Positions 34,465-47,139 of a stretch of 64,000 bases of DNA are shown here, in pieces. Numbering within the stretch: the stretch's first letter is position 1; each line of letters opens with the position of its first letter. The notes below the pieces were generated by a model. That model did not search any database and was not told the DNA's origin. It saw only the letters and a list, made by a program, of their open reading frames with translations. A program made the translations under genes and the position numbers. The stretch comes from Leucaena leucocephala. Lineage: Eukaryota > Streptophyta > Magnoliopsida > Fabales > Fabaceae. The DNA is taken from the NCBI GenBank assembly GCA_037074615.1, contig CM073527.1:11496848-11560847 (forward strand), written 5' to 3'.

Positions 34465-35920
34465 GAGAGCTTTTATAAAGAAATGACTTTCGACCAAGGT
34501 GAGTCTCTCATTTTGTCTTGTTCAATCTCTGAGTTGGATGTTGGGTCTAATTAAAAATCAAGCTTTTGAAAAGAAAAGTGTCGATTGATTAAGTATAGGG
34601 CCTTGCTATTTTGTGTGGTTTGGCCTCAAAAATTTGCTAGAATTATATTCTAATATGCTAAGTTAAATTATTTGATTATGATTGTAAGCAAGTTGTTTGT
34701 TAAAATGCTTGAAGGAAATAAAGGTTATTTGTTCTCCTATATTGAAATTTGGATGTTGCGGGGTTTCATGATATTGTTGGAATTTATAGATAGATGATTT
34801 AGAGAATATAGGCTTAAATTATCATATTTATATGTTTATAGAAGTAGTGGGTAGAAATTGACTGGATGCTCTTTTTATACAAGGATTTGGTTTTACTAAA
34901 GTCTTTCAAGTTCTCAGTAGAAAAATAGAGAAAGAAATCAATGTTGCTTGTATATATATAAATATTTATTATTGTTGTGGTGATGGTTAAATTTATTAAA
35001 TTTGAGCTAGACAAGGAGAAAAGGGGAAGGTGGGGGATGATCTCTAAAGTTTAAATATTGGATATGTTAATTAAGGGTGATAAGTTCTATTATTATTCAC
35101 ATTGTCATGATACTATATGGGAAGACATGGGAATTAAAGTTTAAGTTCTTCTCTTTTAAAGTGTTATAAATTGATCACTGGGATAGGATTTTGATTGTCA
35201 AAAATATAATTAGAATTATAATGTGTTCTTTTGGGATATCAGGCAATTGAGAAGTAAAAATAATTGGAAGTCATTTAGCTGGACAAAGTAAATGTTTGGG
35301 AACGTAGAATGTGAGTAAATAACATCTCATGATATTTTTATATAATTGATATTTATGTACTTGTCTTATTTTAAAAGTATGCTATCATTTTCTTTAGGTC
35401 TTCTTTTGCCAGGCAACTTTTATTTAAATTCATCATTATTCAATTTCATTTTCTCAATATGTTAATATTTTAACATTATGGAAAATATATTCATGTTTAT
35501 ATGGATTAAGGGTTTGATTGTTATGATTGATTTTTATTTCGAATGGCTTAAAATATCGTGATGTTTACATATGAATGGACAAAGAGAGTTTTGAAATAAA
35601 TTTTGTAAACCTTTATATTGAGATGATTTTTCACTCTAGAATATTATTTTGTGAATTCCTATTATTTGAAAAAACAGTTCTATTACCTATAAACTGAAAG
35701 AAATCTTTTGAGAATTTATTTTGATTTTCATGCTGGGGTCTTTTAGTATGCAATATTCTTTATGAGATTTCAATAATGAAAGATTTTGTTCTTTATTAAT
35801 GTTAAATTTACCCCATGCATGCTTGAAAATATTTTTGGAGATGACTAAATACAAAACACTGGTTACTAATAGCAGTACTATTAGTCTTTGGTGTACAATA
35901 GTTAAATCGAGCTCACTGGA

Positions 35921-36060
35921 TATTCGTGGGATTCATTCTCAAGCTAGATATTTGTGGGATTCATTCTCACACTTGTTATTTGTGGGTTTCACACTTATGA
36001 TTGTTATTTGTGGGTTTCATACTTGCGCTTGTTATTTGTGGGTCTCATACCTATGCTTAT
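35921..36060. repeat. 28-bp tandem repeat, 5 copies
   Basis: TATTYGTGGG starts at 35921, 35949, 35977, 36005 and 36033, an exact 28-bp period. The consensus is TATTTGTGGGTTTCAYAC followed by a variable TT-rich tail. It lies inside LTR-E. Confidence 0.93.
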
Positions 36061-36501
36061 TTTCATGGCATTGTGCCTTGCTTGAATGGTTACTTACCTT
36101 TGTGGACTGTGTGTCCACCTTTGTTTTCATGGCTTTGAGCCGCACTAAAATTATTAGTTACTCATGTGGACTGTGTGTATATGATTATTATTTCATTATG
36201 TTGAAGTCATACGAAAAGATAAGATTCGAGGATTATCAATTTAAATTGATTTCCTTAAGTAAGTTGTTTTACTGGCGATTTGAATTTATTTGAATAATCA
36301 TTTTTATATATTTTTTATTTTTGCTATAATTCTATAATTTGGAAATTGAGATTTATCATTAAGTCTTGTTATTCAAAGTTTGAATATTTTTAAATTATTT
36401 ATTTTAGTATTTTATTTATTTCTAATAATGGGACGTTATTTATCAGTAGATTATTTTAGCTTTAGATAGTGATGTTGACCCAATTCCTTTAGCTGAGTAG
36501 T

Positions 36502-37444
36502 GAATATCAACTTGATCAACAACCAATCTCTTAATTAGCTTGTTTAAGCTTCAATCATATGTTTCTAACTTTAATTTCTTTTTTCCCCTTTCATCTAAGG
36601 TTGTTGGGCAGCACAACCCCTTAGAGAAAACTCAACTTTCCTCCCATGAAAACCCTAAGTTCAAGCTCCCAAATCAAAGGAAAATAAGCTAGGATAGATT
36701 GCTTACCTTTAATCTCTAGCTTGCTTGAACTTTGGAACCTTGAATCTTCTTTGTCTTGGATTGAGTTTTCATTTTGTAAGAGTTTCCCCAAGGTATCACA
36801 CAGCCACGATTTTGGGTAGAATGAGGGGGTATTTATAGCCAAAATCCAAGAAAAATGAATGGCCAAGATTGATTTGGTTACTATTTGATCTAAAGGCTTA
36901 CATTTAATCTTGGATTTTACTTTTTTATAAAAGAATAATTATGACATCATGTGGGATAGCTCATGGGACACCTAAGAGGGATAGGTGGTGTGCTCATATT
37001 GTATGGAAGCTTGTGGAAAAATTCCAGCCCAATCCGATACCGATCGGAGCAGTTTCACAACAATCGGATTATTTTCTGTTCTGAATTTTTTATAATATAC
37101 CAGGATATGTATTATGTCCTAGAAATCAATGTCTAGGCTTCTCATACCCTTAACATGGTTATACTGAGTGTTTTTCTGCCATCCATTCATTGGAAAATGA
37201 CCAAAACACCCTTGGTGTCCTTTCTTACACTATATTAACCCTAAGGGCATAGTCATCATTTTACCCCTCTTTATATTGCCTCAGGGTGTATCTGAGCTCA
37301 ACTAATCATATTTATACCATGTCCCATGTTTTTAGCCTGTCCCAGGTGACCAAAATGCCCTTCATCCATCTCTGGTATAATCTGGGCATCCAGGGGCATT
37401 TTCATAATTTTGCACTTTTTCTGGAGACTAGCCCTTTCTACTGA
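36502..37444 (-). mobile_element. Group-C LTR piece (LTR-C2), inverted middle part
   Basis: It matches LTR-C1 from about 32930 to 33766 in the same (minus) orientation, including the TATA region near 36826 and the donor-like site at 36705-36706. Both LTR termini are missing. It abuts a plus-strand piece of the same LTR type at 37444. Confidence 0.88.
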
Positions 37445-39052
37445 AAGTTAGAAACATATGATTGAAACTTAAACAAGCTAATTAAGAGATTGGTTGTTGA
37501 ATCAAGTTGATATTCTTGACTTTTCCTTAATGGAACCTGCTCGGTCTGTACTGTTCATGAGGGAAAGAAATGGAATTTCAATGATTTAATACTTCCATTG
37601 AATTTAGATGATGATTTTGTGTGGGATTGGAAAGGTTTTGAACCTTTAAAGTATTAAAATTCCAAGATTGTAGTTTTTGAAATCCTTATATGTTACTGTT
37701 CACTCGCATGAACAGTGATTGGCATTTCATGACTTTGATGCTTCCAATAGTTTTAAAATGAAAAGTTGTGTGGGATAAAGTAGAGAAACAAGTATGGGAA
37801 GCATTGGAATCAAAATGAGAATTTTTTAAAGAATTAAGTGCAGTTTTGGTTCTATACAGCATGTGATGAAGGAGCTGGACTTTCATGATTCTAAGCTCAT
37901 AAATGGATTCAAAAGATGAAATTGTGTAGGGTAAAATCAAGGCATCAATTGATTCAAAGACCAAGTCCATTGGTTAAGATTAAGGAAAGTTAATGAGATT
38001 AATGTTCAAGAAGAAGTTATGTTAGTTAAAGTGAGTTTAATGCTCAAAGAAGTTAGATTGTAATTGATGAATGATTATGTGATTTTAGGAATTGATTGGT
38101 ATGCTCCAAGAGAGGCAGCCACATGTTCAAGGAAAGTGAGAAGAAAGAAGCAAGTTAAGGTGAAAGAGATTAAGTGTTCAAGGTAGCAAACTTATTCTAA
38201 ATTTGTAGGCATTGAATGTTATGCTTGATTGTGCTATGGCTTGATTGAATTGTGTTGCCTATGTGCTCATGTATGAAGCTCTGTTTATATGTTTACTTTA
38301 GCCAGTTGTATTTCATATGTAACATGGAAGCATGCACATGACATAATAGTAACACTTTCACAAGCAAGCACAAGTATTTATATTAATGTATGCATTGTTT
38401 AGTGCCGTTTCCTACTGAGATTTCCTCTGAAATCTCATCCCTTTCCATGTAATCCCAATCCCACAGGTTTATGAATGATGAAAGATGATGATGAAGCATG
38501 AAGAAAAGCTAGGGATTGGATAGTATATATGTTATGTGAATGTGTAATGTTGCTGTATGACCAATGTAAGCAGTGATGGTCATGATGTAATGAGAAATAG
38601 TAAATGATGGAATAAATATATGAAATTTTACAGACATTTAGATGACATGCAAAGATTCATTTTGACAGCAAGAATGGTTTATTTGGATGTCTTTACAAAG
38701 AGAACTGATTTTCCAAAATAAGGGACCAAAATCTGTTTCCAGGATTTTTGACCAAATGAACAGTAAAATTTGGCGAATAAACTGTATTAATTGGCTAATC
38801 ATTTGGTCTTGAAATTATTTTTCCCCTAAAGTTCGAGATGTTGGTTTCATGTAGCTTTTTGAACCACTTCATTTTGAGTTTTCTAGAATTAATTATGATT
38901 TTTTGAAGTTTGTTGCATAATCTGGAATACCATATGAACAGTAATCCGAGAAAGAGTAAAATTCCAGATTGGACTAATGGACTTCTAAGGTCTTGTAAGT
39001 GGTTCTAAATGCTACTCATTGGTCCCTAATACGTATGAAAGTAAGGATGTTA
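37444..39052 (+). mobile_element. Group-C LTR piece (LTR-C2), 3' half
   Basis: It runs from AAAGTTAGAAACATATG to within 2 bp of the LTR end (GGATGTTA instead of GGATGTTACA). Its first 75 bp are the inverted copy of 36502-36580, so the two pieces form a long inverted repeat with an 860-bp spacer. Confidence 0.88.
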
Positions 39053-39980
39053 AAATACCTATATCTTTAAAATATCCGAATTTTGAAATAAATGCTAGAC
39101 ACTTCTTTTAATGGCTCTAACATTTTTAGAAATGCATTCTAATATAAAATAAATCCCCTGCAAATTACCAAAATGTCCCTTGGTTCCTCTTTATTCACTT
39201 TAATATCTCAAGGGCATTATCGTCTTTTCACACATCATCAAAGTATTCCGTAACTATGGTTAACTATTATGGAAACTCTCCTTGAACATCTAACCTTATT
39301 CAAATAACCAAAATACCCTTCGTCTAACTCTGACTCAATGACACAATACGCTGGCAGACTAAGTGGCATTTTCATAATTTTATATTTTTCCTTGTCTTTA
39401 TTAGCCCTGGCCCTCATACTTATCTAAAAATATCGTTAGGCCTATAAGGCACCATTTTGGGCCTTATACATGTTCCACTACCTTTATGGGCTCAACTCCC
39501 GAGAAATTTCCCAAAACGTATTTATCAGGTATTTTAATCCACTACAAATTCAACATAACTCATTTTTGAGATCTGTTAGTTTCATAAATTCTTATATTAA
39601 TTATAACAATTTACTGCCAAATTTTATCTAATCTTAAGGTTCAGAGGATACTATAGTAATTCTCTTTTCTTCAGAAATCCATATCAATTTTTCGGGACCT
39701 CAAATCAAAATTATGTGTTACGTTAAACTGATCAGAATAATTTTCTCCATTTATTGGGAAACTTTAGTACTAATATAATTCTGGGCATTTTTAGGCCTTT
39801 TCCGGCTTAACTTTCAATAATTACCATTTTACCCTTAAACTTTTAAAAATTACACTTTAGGCCATCAACTTTATACCTTTGTGTAATCATTATTTTTCCT
39901 TTCTATTCATCATCACAATCATTTCCAAACCTTTTTCCACTATCAGTATTATCCAGATAGGGGAAAATTAGGATGTGACA
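39053..39980 (-). mobile_element. Group-C LTR 5' part, inverted
   Basis: The right edge ATTAGGATGTGACA at 39980 is an LTR 5' terminus read on the minus strand (TGTCACATCC). Leftward it carries the ACCATTTTGGGCC and TTTCCCAAAACG regions shared with LTR-D. It stops without a second terminus at about 39053. Confidence 0.8.
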
Positions 39981-40348
39981 CGATGTCTTTAGAAAGATAA
40001 CAAGTTTACCAAAGTCAGGGACCATAATTTGTTTTTAGAATTTTTGACCAAATGAACAGTAAACTTTGACGATTAAATTGTATTAATTGACTAATGATTT
40101 GGTCAGGAAACTATTTTTCCCTTATATTTCAAGACGTTATCTTCACGTGGCTTTTTGAATCACATTATTTCAATTTTTCTAGAATTAATGATTTTTTAAA
40201 GTTTATCCCCGAATCTAGAATACCATATGAACAGTAACTCGACAAGAGTAAAAAAATCTAGATTTAGTAAATAGACTTTTAAAGTCTTGTAAGTAGTTCT
40301 AAATGCTACTAAATAGTTTCTAAGACATATAAAGGTAAGGATATTACA
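39981..40348 (+). mobile_element. Group-C LTR 3' end with a primer site after it
   Basis: About 370 bp of LTR 3' sequence ends AAGGATATTACA at 40348. It is followed at once by TTTTGGTATCAAAATAG, a decayed initiator-tRNA-Met primer site, so this was a 5' LTR. Confidence 0.82.
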
Positions 40349-40561
40349 TTTTGGTATCAAAATAGAAGTTTCTAGCATAATATAAGACAATCCCCATACC
40401 CTAACTTTAAGTAGTAAGTACTTTGTTAAGTTAGGGTATTTATTAGGATATGTAGTATTGCTTATTTAAGTAACTCTTGCAAGACTAGATATAGGATTTC
40501 ATAAAGTTAAGTCAAAGCCATAAGTTAATAAGGGAGACCCCCAGCTAGTAGTGTTATATGA
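40349..40561 (+). other. Decayed gypsy primer site and leader
   Basis: The primer site is TGGTATCAAAAT at 40352-40363 (TGGTATCAGAGC expected). About 200 bp of leader follow with no gene, then another LTR piece begins. Confidence 0.65.
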
Positions 40562-41198
40562 AGATGATGTATATTGAATGTTATGCTTGGTTCTGCTATG
40601 ACTATGTTAAATTGTGTTGCATATGTGTTTATGATTGAAGCTCTGTTTTGATGAATAGTTTGGCCAATTGTATTTCATATGTTACATGGAAGCATGCACA
40701 TTACATAATGTTAATACTTTCACAAGCAAGCACAACTATTTATATTAATGCATGCATTGCGTAGTATCGCTTGCTACTGAGATTTCCCCAGAAATGTCAC
40801 CCGTCTATGTAATCACAATCCCAATAGGTTTATGAATAAAAAAAGAATATGAAGAAGCATGAAGAGAAGTTAGGGATTGGATAATATAAATTTAATATGA
40901 TGAATATGTAAATTGTTGCAAGTAATAATGTTATATGACAAGTTTTAGCAATAATGTGCATGATGTATTAAAAAATAGTAAATTAAGGAATAAATGTATT
41001 ACATACATTTATTTAACATGTCAAGCTTCATTTTGACACCAAGTATGCCTAATTTTTATGTCTTTACAAAGAGAACAAGTTTTCCAAAGTCAGGGACCAT
41101 AATCTATTTTTCAGTGCCTAATAGACTTCTAAGGTCTTGTAAGTTGTTCTAAATGCTACTAAATAGTCCCTAAGACATACAAAAGTACGGGTGTTATA
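40562..41198 (+). mobile_element. Group-C LTR 3' part
   Basis: It starts in the middle of the LTR (TGTATATTGAATGTTATGC) and reaches a terminus GGGTGTTATA at 41198 (TTACA expected). It abuts the CACTA element. Confidence 0.8.
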
Positions 41199-41502
41199 GT
41201 GCCTCCCATCTGTCATTTTTCAATGGTTCGCGCGTTTAAGTCTTCTTGACCCTTCACCGCCAGTGAGTTTTGTTTTGAACTCCTTGTCTCAAGAACTTAA
41301 GATTTATACACTATTGGCGGTGGCTTTTGCTGTTATTTTCTGAATTTATTGTTGTCATTTACTTGTTTCATTTGGAGAGTTTTTCCACTTGTGCGTCATA
41401 TATTCTCTCCCATAATTAGCTATAAGCTAGGTTTTCTTGTTTTCTATTTTTCTAGTTTTCTAGTCTTCCACAAATATGGATTAAAGTTGGATAAATGCTA
41501 AA

Positions 41503-44500
41503 TTTCATATCCTGATTTTTAGATATTGAAGCCCAATATATAGCCTGAAAGAGGTAGGCTACCAGGCCCTATTGAGCAGAAGTCCCAGAAGTATATAGAT
41601 GAAGTTCAGGGACTAAACTTCAATTAAGTGAAAGATCAATGACTAAATTGTAAATAGTGAAAGTCCTTGGGGGCATAATGGTCATTTTGAAGAAAGAGAG
41701 GGATGAAAATGTAAGCAAGCAAGCACTGAATGAGCTTAGAGGATGTCACAAAGAGGGCCATGATGACGCCAAGTGAGGCCCATGGCCATGATATTAGTTT
41801 ATCAGTTAAAGAGGCCAATGTCTGAAAATATTCAAAAAATATGCAAAATGACAAAAATATCCCTATACTATAAAAATAATTGAAGGTCATTTTAGTCATT
41901 TTACCTAGGTCAAAATGTCAAAGAGAGCTACAGGAGTAGTATACCAGGGTCAGGAAATATTCTATTGAAATGTGAAAAGACAATCATACCCCTATAATCA
42001 TTAAAGTAAATAAAGAGCATCCAAGGGCATTTTATTAATTTTGTAAGGGAAGTTTCTTGGGAATTGAGCCATCGGAGTACTTGAAAGTGATTAGAGACCC
42101 AATATGGCATTATAAGAAGTATAAAAATATAGCCAAGAGTTATGTGGGTCAAAGTGGAGTTAAAATAATATTTTAGTGATTTTTAGTAAAGTATAATTAA
42201 CCGGTTGAAGTTATAATTGGGGAATTGATCAGATAAAGCTTTGGATTTGTCTAGAAGCCATGAGGTGGTATAAAAGGTGTCCTCAGGGACCTACTAAGAT
42301 GCCACAAGGCATTGGTCTATAGAAAGAAGAAAAAGCTAAGGACACGTGGCATGATCTCAGCCGTTTATTCCAAGATAAGCCTCTTGAAGCGCTTAGTCAG
42401 CTGGTGAGGTGTCATATCCCCAATTTTCTTGCTTGATGTAACTGTACAGTTTATCTACAATGGATATGAGATTCTTGGAATAAACTGTATCATATTGAGA
42501 AAGGAAAGGGAAGGATTAATAACTAAGGAAAGAATAGGGACCTAAATGAAAATTGAAAAGCTTGAAGGCAAAAAGTTAAAGTAGAAGAAAAAGGAGGGAC
42601 CTAAATGCAATTCATGAAAAGTTCAGGGACTAAAGTACAATTATTCAAAAGTTGAGGGACCTGAATGTAAATATGGAAAAGTTGAGCCAAAAAAGGCCAA
42701 AAATACTCAGAATCAAATAAGACACAAATTTTACCAGTAAATAGACAAAAATATTCCGGTCAGTTTAACTCAACATAGAATTTTGATTTGAGGTCTCTAT
42801 TAATTGATATAAATTCCTGAAGTCAGAAGGAATTATTACAGTATTTTTTAGATCTCAGAATTATATGAGACCTTACAAGAAATTCATATATTTAATATAA
42901 GAATTTATAAAATTGACAGTCAGAAAAAGAATCATGTAGAATCCATACGAGATTTTACAGTGAAATAAAATACTCGATAAATAGGATCAAGAGAGTTGTA
43001 GTGTGAATTAGGCTATAAAGGCAATGAGCTCATATCAAGGCCCAAATGGTGCCATCATGAGCCCAATAAAGTAATGAGACAGTTATATGGGCCAGAGTCC
43101 AGCTAGAAAAAGTATGAAATTATGAAAATGCCCCTGGATACCCATATTGTATCAGTGATGGATGGAGGGCATTTTGGTTATTATGAACAGGCCAAAAATG
43201 TGACATATAGTATAAATATGATTAGTTAGAGTCAACATATGCCCTGAGACAGTACAAAAGGGGGTAAAATGACAATTATGCCCTTAGGGTCAATATAGTG
43301 CAAGAAAGGACACTAAGGGTATTTTGGTCATTTCTCAAGGGATGGATGGTAGATAAATACTCAGTCTAACATTATCAATGGTATAATAAGCCTATACATT
43401 GATTTTCAGGATAGAATACATATCCTGGTATATTATAAAAAATTAGAAACAGAACACAGTCTGGTTGTTGTGAAATTGCTCCGATCAGTACTGGATTGGA
43501 CTGAAATTTTTCCAGAAGCTTCCTTACATGAAAATGGCACCACATACCCCGAAGAGGTGTCCCTTGAACTGTCCCTTATGATTTCATAATTATTCTTTTT
43601 TGAAAAAGTTAAATCTAAGATTAAATGTGAGCCCTTGGATCAAATAGTAATCAAATCAATCTTGGGCATCCATTTTTGCCCAAATTTCTCTATAAATACC
43701 CCATATTCAGATGGCTTCAGTATGCATGGTGAACCATAGGGAAACTCTTGCAAAATTTCTATTCAACCAAGAAAGAAGCACACAAAGTGAAGTAACAATC
43801 AAGGTAATCATCTCCCTTGATCTTGAGCTTTGTTCTAGCAATTTAGCTCATGGTTTTAAGGGGTTCTCATCATATATTTTCCTTATGGTTTCTGTTGGAA
43901 GTGCTTCCCATATGTGGTTAAAATATGAGTTTTAGGTTATGGATAGTTTAGATAAACTTAAACAAGCTAGAATCAAGTGGTATAAGCTTGGGAATTCAAA
44001 TATGTTTGGATTTAGGGTCTTGTGTTCTTGCTGGTACTGTGCATGAAAATGTTCATATGATGTAATTTCATGATTTTGATGCTTCGAATGAGTTTAAAAT
44101 GGAAAATTGTGTGGGGATAAAGTAGGAGAACAAGTATTGGAAGCATTGGAATCAAAATGTGAATTTTTGGAAAACAAGAGCATGCATTCATTTGGTACTG
44201 TAACAAGTGGTATGATTTGATTTTGGAAATTCTAGTTTCATATTTGGATTCTACATGAAAAGTTATGTGGAAATTAACTATGAGAATTTATTTTGGAAAG
44301 GTGGAAGTATGAAACATAAAAGGGAGAAAGAAAGCAAGTTAGTGAAAACCTAGTCTTGGATTTGGTTTCAAGTTAAATTGTATCTTGATATTATTTTGTA
44401 ATGGCTAGGTTTTTACATTTTTTAAGGAAGGAAATCATTCCAAGAAGGCCTTGGCAAAGATAGCTAAGAGGTAGCAAGGATACCTAACTATATTTCATGT

Positions 44501-47139
44501 TTGCTTAATTGTTTGCTTGCTTGTTGATTATGGTGTTTGGTTGAGCTTGAGATTATGTCATCATGTTTATGATGAAGTATGAATAATTGCAATTCCTTGC
44601 AAGTTATGTCATGACAATATGCATGTTAGATTTTGCTTATGTACTATTATGAAGTAGCTCCCATCTCATGATAATATGTTAAGCATCCAATTAATCATGC
44701 ATTATATTATGGTTTGTGTAACTTACTATTGGGATTTTCATGAAATCTCATTCCTTCCATATGCATAATATTGTTATAGGTGCTGGAACTTCACATGGAA
44801 AAAGGGTAAATATAGATGAATGAGTTTGTATAATAAGTTACATTACTTACATGGCACTTTGGGATGATATGCTAGTATGCATGGTGTATGATTCTATAAC
44901 TATGTTTTGAGGCTAACGCTTTGTGATGATAGTTATAACATCTAAACCAACGATTTTTAGTCTAAAACTTGGCATGATTAAAGTTAAGATACATAGATTT
45001 AAATGAACACTAAGAACGCCTCGTTTGGGTAAGAATTCGAATTGTTATGATTTTTCTAATTTGAAGTTAAAATCTGGAAGTAAGATGAAGTAAACGTTTA
45101 GAGGCAGCAACGTTCATGCAATAATTTTATATATCAAATGAAGGAATTTTTCTATGAAATTTTATGTGCTTAAAGAGGACGTCTAGAGCTTCAAATCCAT
45201 GGGTAACACAGTTCATTTGGACAAGTAACCAAAGAGAAATGAATTTTTGAAATTAAGGCAAAGAAACTGAAACTTCCACATTTTACCAAATGAACAGTAA
45301 TTTTAACCAATAAACTGATTTCATGTGAACAAGAAAACCTAAGTTTCATATTTTTCCCTCAAAGATATATTAAAGGTCTTTCATTATAAATTATAACCAC
45401 ATTATTTTGATTTTTTTACAATTAAATATGAATATTTAAAGTAGGGTATATGTTCTTGAATTACCAAATGAACAGTAAAGTGAACAGTACCCGAGAGAAA
45501 TTCTTAGGGAATAGATGTTTTCAAAGCAAGTGATCATTTAATTGGTTCCAATCACTTCTAATAGAGTGTAATTAAGGTTAAAAGTAAGGATGTGACATGA
45601 GGTGTCCTAAGGGCCCTACCATTGTGCCACCTAAGCATGTGAGGTATCTCTTGACGATGTCACTTTGATGAGTCATTAAGGATGGTGATGTCATCATGGT
45701 AATGCAAGTAAGGCTTGGTGAGGAAGCTAAGTGATATGAGCTATCTATCGAGATTTGATCTGGACCATTCAATCTACTTTCCTCCACCTATAAATAGACC
45801 CTTCCCCTCACTTTATTCCACACCCACGGCTAAGAGCAAGAAAGGAAGAGAAATCAGAGAGAGAAAGAAATGAAGAAAAAGGAGTTATAGTTGAGCTAAG
45901 AGCTTAGGGACTTAGCAAGCGTAGGAATAAGGTAAGCAATTTATCCTAGTTCATGCTCTAATAAATTAGAGGATTTTTCTTATGAATTTAATAGTTAAAA
46001 TAGAGAAATGTCTCTCTCTTGATAAGGTTAGCCATGGATAGAAAGAAAGTTAGGGGATTGTCAGATTAAGGGTATTACCTCAAGTTAAACTTATGTTAAG
46101 TAGAGCTATACTAGATAAAGTAATAATTAAGGTATTATTATGCTATGTATAGGCTCTGACCTATGTAAAGAAGGAACCACATAGCAAAGGCTAAGGACTA
46201 AGGAAAAGCTACCCGACAGGTAGTGAACTTACCTACTTGTATGCTTATATTGCTTGTATACTTTATATAATGTTTACTTACTTTGATGATGTGAAGCATA
46301 TATGATTAAGTAATGCTCTATCTCTTTTTATGCTATAACCATATGTTATAATTAAGGGACATGGAAGCATGTAAGTATCATTATGCAAGCATGATCATTA
46401 AGTGCACACATAGCAATATCAAGCATATAGTTGCATACATTGTATGGTTTCCATTTATTACTGAGATTTCCCTATAAATCTCACCCCTTTCATATCAATC
46501 TAATCACAGTAGGTCTTCTCAAGATGGAGGAGATGAATATGCATGAAGAAAAGTTAAGAATTATTTAGCATGATTGATATGTGATTGATGTATGTATGTA
46601 ATGTTGGTTGCTAAAATTTGCCACTATGAACAGTAGCTCATGGTGAGGCTATGACCTTTGAGTTATAATTAGAAATAGTAAATGGTTGAATACATGTATG
46701 AATTTTCTAGTCACGACCAGTAAATATCATACATACCAAGCTTCAATTTGATATATAAAACGTCTTATTTGGATGTCTACAGATGGAGATATGAATTTTC
46801 CAAAGTTAGGACCAAAATGCTAGAATCAGGGAAAGGATACTAGATGAACAGTAAACTTTGAGCATTGACTGATGTTGACTTGGTTAAGGCATGGTTAACG
46901 AGTTATTTTTCCCTAAAAGAGTATTAAGTTAGCTCTGTGTAGCAACTTGAGCTACATTTCGATTTTTCTATATTTAGTTATAATTTTTTGAAGTGAGGTC
47001 ACCTATTTGGAATCTACAAAGTGAATAGTACTCGATAGAGTAAAAGTTCCATATTGTGTAATTTGACTTCAATGACCTTAAAAGTTATTCTAGATGCTCC
47101 CGTTTGGTCCCTAAGACATAAGACAATTAGGATGTGACA
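41503..47139 (+). mobile_element. LTR-F, solo group-C LTR, split by LTR-G
   Basis: Perfect target duplication CTAAA at 41498-41502 and 47140-47144. The 3' end is GGATGTGACA. The 5' end reads TTTCATATCC where group members have TGTCATATCC, so the terminal TG has become TT. Without LTR-G the LTR is about 2444 bp. It has a TATA context (CTATAAATAGACCC) near 45789 and the donor-like AAG|GTAAGC at 45932-45933. Confidence 0.93.
42410..45597 (+). mobile_element. LTR-G, solo group-C LTR, 3188 bp
   Basis: TGTCATATCC at 42410 to GGATGTGACA at 45597, with the perfect target duplication TGAGG (42405-42409 and 45598-45602). TATA context near 43691 (CTATAAATACCCC); donor-like AAG|GTAATC at 43804-43805. 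It lies within LTR-F, so it is the younger insertion. Confidence 0.95.

Larger units (their letters stand above)
30743..36501 (+). mobile_element. LTR-E, gypsy 3' LTR, split by solo LTR-C1
   Basis: It starts TGTAATAACC at 30743 after a polypurine tract. The sequence runs to 31391, is interrupted by LTR-C1, and resumes at 34470; about 2.7 kb remains. The 3' end is not seen: at about 36502 it is replaced by an inverted group-C LTR piece. It contains a tRNA-like segment (30829-30920) and a 28-bp tandem repeat (35921-36060). The 164-codon frame at 35799-36293 spans that repeat and has no recognisable domain. Confidence 0.75.

Noticed and set aside
35799..36293. 164-codon ORF in LTR-E
   Set aside because: Spans a 28-bp tandem repeat, which is not a multiple of 3, so the protein is not periodic in a meaningful way. 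It lies within an LTR and matches nothing recognisable.
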